From Halichondria panicea (Eukaryota; Porifera; Demospongiae; Suberitida; Halichondriidae): 64,000 nucleotides of DNA. Location of the stretch: contig NC_087390.1 of NCBI RefSeq assembly GCF_963675165.1, positions 599,001-663,000 on the forward strand. The letters run 5' to 3'. This document shows, piece after piece, positions 61,212 through 64,000 of the stretch. Numbering within the stretch: the first letter of the stretch is position 1; each line of letters begins with the position of its first letter. Made by a program: the position numbers and the translations under genes. The notes under the pieces are model-generated. The model searched no databases. It was not told the DNA's origin and saw nothing but the letters and a program-made list of their open reading frames with translations.

Positions 61212-61771
61212 GGACGGACGCAAGTGATGATGAATGCGTACGCTGATCTTGTGTTCCAGTTTAGAATGGCTGACGAGAACCAAGCCGCTTACATTTATTC
61301 AAGGACCAACACGGCTGTGCAGTACATCAAAGCTGAATGGTTTTACGATGGCTTCAAGGTACACACACTATACACAGCATCAGAACTCTAGTCACAGAGG
61401 CAACTCTAGTACTCAGTATACCTGTACAGGAACCAACTACTGAAGCCACTGACTAACTACAATGTATGTGCATCACGTACCCCCTCTCGTCCACCAGGGT
61501 TCAGTACCTAGCAGTTAGTGAACATTGTAGCCAGCTGTGTGCTTGTCTAAGCTATTACTCAACGCAGCTGTTACGGTTTATTCGGTGGCCAATTCACAGA
61601 AGCTCAGCATCCAAAATTCATTTCACATTCTCAAAGTAGGTATAACATGTTTGTGCCGACTGTTGCAGATTTTTGATGCTCTGCTCAACGGAGATCTGAT
61701 ACCGTATCCTACGTACTTGTACAACATCACTGGATCCACCAACTACTACAACATTCTCAGGACCTCGCTAG
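61212..61771 (+). pseudogene. CPVL-like fragment 8 (exons A+B)
   Basis: Exon A 61212-61358 and B 61669-61771 are both open. Exon C is broken, and no later exons are seen before the window ends. Confidence 0.75.
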
Positions 61772-63706
61772 GTACACGTATGTTGATAGAGTATGTCAGA
61801 AAGTGTTGGATAGAAGTATACAGTCCTGTTTGGAGTGGTATATACTCTTTTTACCTATACGTAGTGTACTGAACATTCTACTGTATTATTTATCTTATGT
61901 TGGTACATACTTAACCAGTGTTTGGTTAAAGGGCTCTTGTTTGAGTAGCTAATTGAATTTGGGAATCTGTACAAGTTAAGTTGTGTGTATGGATTGAATT
62001 TGGGGAAGTCCTGGACTATACAATTATCTCTATTGTGGTCATGTACTGTGTTAGAGGGCATTATTGAGAAGCTGTGCCATGGCAAATAGTAGCCTCCTTC
62101 GCAGCCTCTCCTTTTTCTGTTCTTTGTCATAGTTCAATAAGATAAAATACGGGACTAATTGGAGGAACAAAGAAAGAAAGAAGGAAGAGACTAAGAAAAA
62201 GGAGAGCCTGCCTTGCTAAGTCGCGTGACGGTAGACGAGTGGTAGACGAGTGAAAATGAACGTGGGCAATCACTAGCTGGGCGGAGCCTGACAGAGCAAA
62301 AAGCTACAGCATGCCTACGCATTGCAAACTCTAAATAAAAGCTGTTAGCATCGTAGATAGTAAGCCAGAAAATCAAGCGTGGAGACATCGTAGACGAGGG
62401 CTTACCTAGTAAAGACTAAAGAGACTAAATATCTAAATTTAGCTCAGTTTTTTTCCTGAGTTCAGAACAGACCCACTTGACTAGTAGATATAATTATTAC
62501 AGCAGTATAGTCTACTCTACTCTAGTCTTTCATACTTCCTCTACTGACTAAAGGTCTCACGAAGGCTGACTCTACTGCACTGTACTGTACTGTTCATAAC
62601 AGATTATGTTCCTGGTAAATGCGCTCCAAGTACTGTGTGGGAGGACAGTTATTGAGGTTTTCTCTCGCCCACACTCGTTAAAATTTGTCTACGTCAGTAG
62701 GGGATCACGCGACTTAGCAAGGCAGGCTCTCCTTTTTCTTAGTTGCTTCCTTCTTTCTTTCTTTGTTCCTCCAATTTTCTCTTCTGTGACAAAGAACAGA
62801 AAAAGGAGAGGCTGCGAAGGAGGCTAGGCAAATAGTGGCAAGAAAGATTAGCAGTAATACATGCTGCCCCTCCCCCAAGCCATAGTCTAGCCAGCCACCC
62901 TGTTTGAACTGTACACTGGGGGAAACACTGACTTAAGTATTGTAGGGTGTTGTTGAAATGTCATGCCCTGGGGTGATTGGTTTCTCCCTGTGTGTATACT
63001 TGTGTAAGGAAACCAATCTATAGCTGTCACCCCTTGCAAGGACAGACCAACAGTGGCTATAATAAAGAGGTGGTCTGGTTCAAACACATGCTATAGAGAC
63101 TCTTAACCTGGCTGTATTGTAAAGGGTGCCTGATTATAGGCTGACCACAATAGACAAATTTCACTGCATTTAATTTAGTTACAGTATAAGAACTGTAGAG
63201 GGCAATTGCTGACATTTTGGTCATGCAAATTGATTATTTAAGACAGTTCTTCACATGCAATTATTCGTCCAGCCTCCCCTGATCCCCTGATTTGATTGAA
63301 TTTGGGGAAGTCCTGGACTATACAATTATCTCTAGCGCTTTAGTGCAAGGCTAACTCATATGTTGAATAGAAAGTTTGTGTGAACAGATGATGCTATGAA
63401 AGATTCTGAAGAGACTGCAACAGCCTTCAATGTGAAGAAGCTTTAGTTTGCTAATCCACGAACCAAAATCCAAGAGATCGTGGCTAGAAGCCTATAGAAG
63501 CTGTCAGTTTTTGTTGCATTGCAACCGTTGATCAGTTACAGCTGGAACACACACACAGACACACACAGTCAGCTTTACTGTATCCCTCGTGCGGCTAGGC
63601 CTCGAGGCATAATAAGGGGAGGGTAAGCGTCAGTCGTCTGGCTGTTCATATGGTTGTAGATCAGACCATTCCACACCATAGTACGTACCTTCCTCTCTGT
63701 GTGCAG
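61772..63706. other. CPVL intron B carrying a DNA transposon
   Basis: Equivalent to 5683-6951 plus the inserted element at 62090-62826. No gene. Confidence 0.5.
62090..62826. mobile_element. 737-bp non-autonomous DNA transposon, 9-bp target-site duplication
   Basis: Terminal inverted repeats of about 130 bp (62090 to about 62220 and about 62700-62826), beginning TAGCCTCCTTCGCAGCCTCT. The 9-bp direct repeat GGCAAATAG flanks it (62081-62089, 62827-62835). The uninterrupted site occurs in the sister copies, for example at 5991-6006. Long terminal repeats plus a 9-bp duplication fit a Mutator-like (MULE) derivative. There is no transposase frame inside. Confidence 0.85.
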
Positions 63707-63818
63707 CATATGCCTCAGTACAATGCCATTTCTGGCTACCACATCATGGAGGCTGGTGCTGACCCTGTGCTGGAGTTGGCCTTCACTGTGGCCGATGGGC
63801 TAGAGTACTGCAGGACAG
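63707..63818 (+). pseudogene. Methylmalonyl-CoA mutase exon fragment 5
   Basis: Intact 112-nt exon, same translation as fragments 3 and 4. The subunit continues beyond the window. Confidence 0.75.
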
Positions 63819-64000
63819 GTGTGTGAGGGGTGTGGGGTGTGAGGGTGTGAAACTACTAAGTCATGGAGTGTATTAATTTAGTGAGGAGTCATCAATATTA
63901 GGGTGCTTCCCTACAGTATAATTGCTAGCAAATATGGTTTTTTGGTCCGTGTACTGTTTTAAAGTTACTCAATCATTGTGATGTGATTCGTTGAAGGCAC
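63819..64000. other. Start of the next repeat subunit
   Basis: Identical in layout to 59815-59995; cut by the window edge. Confidence 0.5.

Overview
The window is eukaryotic (spliced genes, phase-consistent GT/AG introns, CA microsatellites, MITE-like elements) and most likely from a marine invertebrate, probably a demosponge. The main reason is a family of DEATH-NACHT-LRR (NLR-type) genes whose N-terminus carries a 2A-like ribosome-skipping motif. Such NLR-linked 2A motifs are reported from sponges and sea urchins. The species cannot be fixed from sequence alone.

Layout. Three intact NLR genes lie on the minus strand (26228-31344, 36496-41880, 47521-52529). A fourth, frameshifted copy is cut by the left window edge (1-1957). 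Their start codons are 10.5-10.6 kb apart in the 26-52 kb part, so this is a tandem segmental duplication. Each intact NLR has six exons encoding a membrane module, a hydrophobic segment ending in DVEANPGP, a DEATH domain, a 22-residue basic/PGP linker, and one large NACHT+LRR exon. All five introns are phase 1.

Passengers. Head-to-head with every NLR start is the 5' end of an EAF-like gene (ELL-associated factor). After it, on the plus strand, come exons of a CPVL-like S10 serine carboxypeptidase (eight partial copies), which run tail-to-tail into the next NLR. In two places (2.9-9.7 kb and 54.5-64 kb) CPVL exon pairs alternate with a single exon of methylmalonyl-CoA mutase (five copies) in 3-4 kb subunits. 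No EAF copy is free of lesions, and every CPVL copy lacks essential exons. The three NLRs (about 4 kb of coding sequence each) and the formin have no frameshift, so the passenger lesions look like real decay.

Island. Between about 10.47 and 20.75 kb the array is interrupted by other genes on the minus strand: 18 phase-consistent exons of a DAAM-type formin (FH3 part, coiled coil, FH1, FH2, DAD) lacking its 5' third, a stray duplicate of that formin's own 3' exons placed upstream of it, and the first three exons of a PPIG-like cyclophilin with a frameshift and no 3' end.

Repeats. The window holds long (CA)n tracts, four blocks of a C-run/(CA)n/TTTCTTGTTCTCA minisatellite, a 94-bp tandem repeat in a formin intron, two elements with 9-bp target-site duplications (Mutator-like), a TA-flanked foldback MITE family with ends near CCGTATAGCG, and another palindromic dispersed repeat. 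Several real exons, in three unrelated genes, have their 3' splice site directly at the end of a CA repeat.
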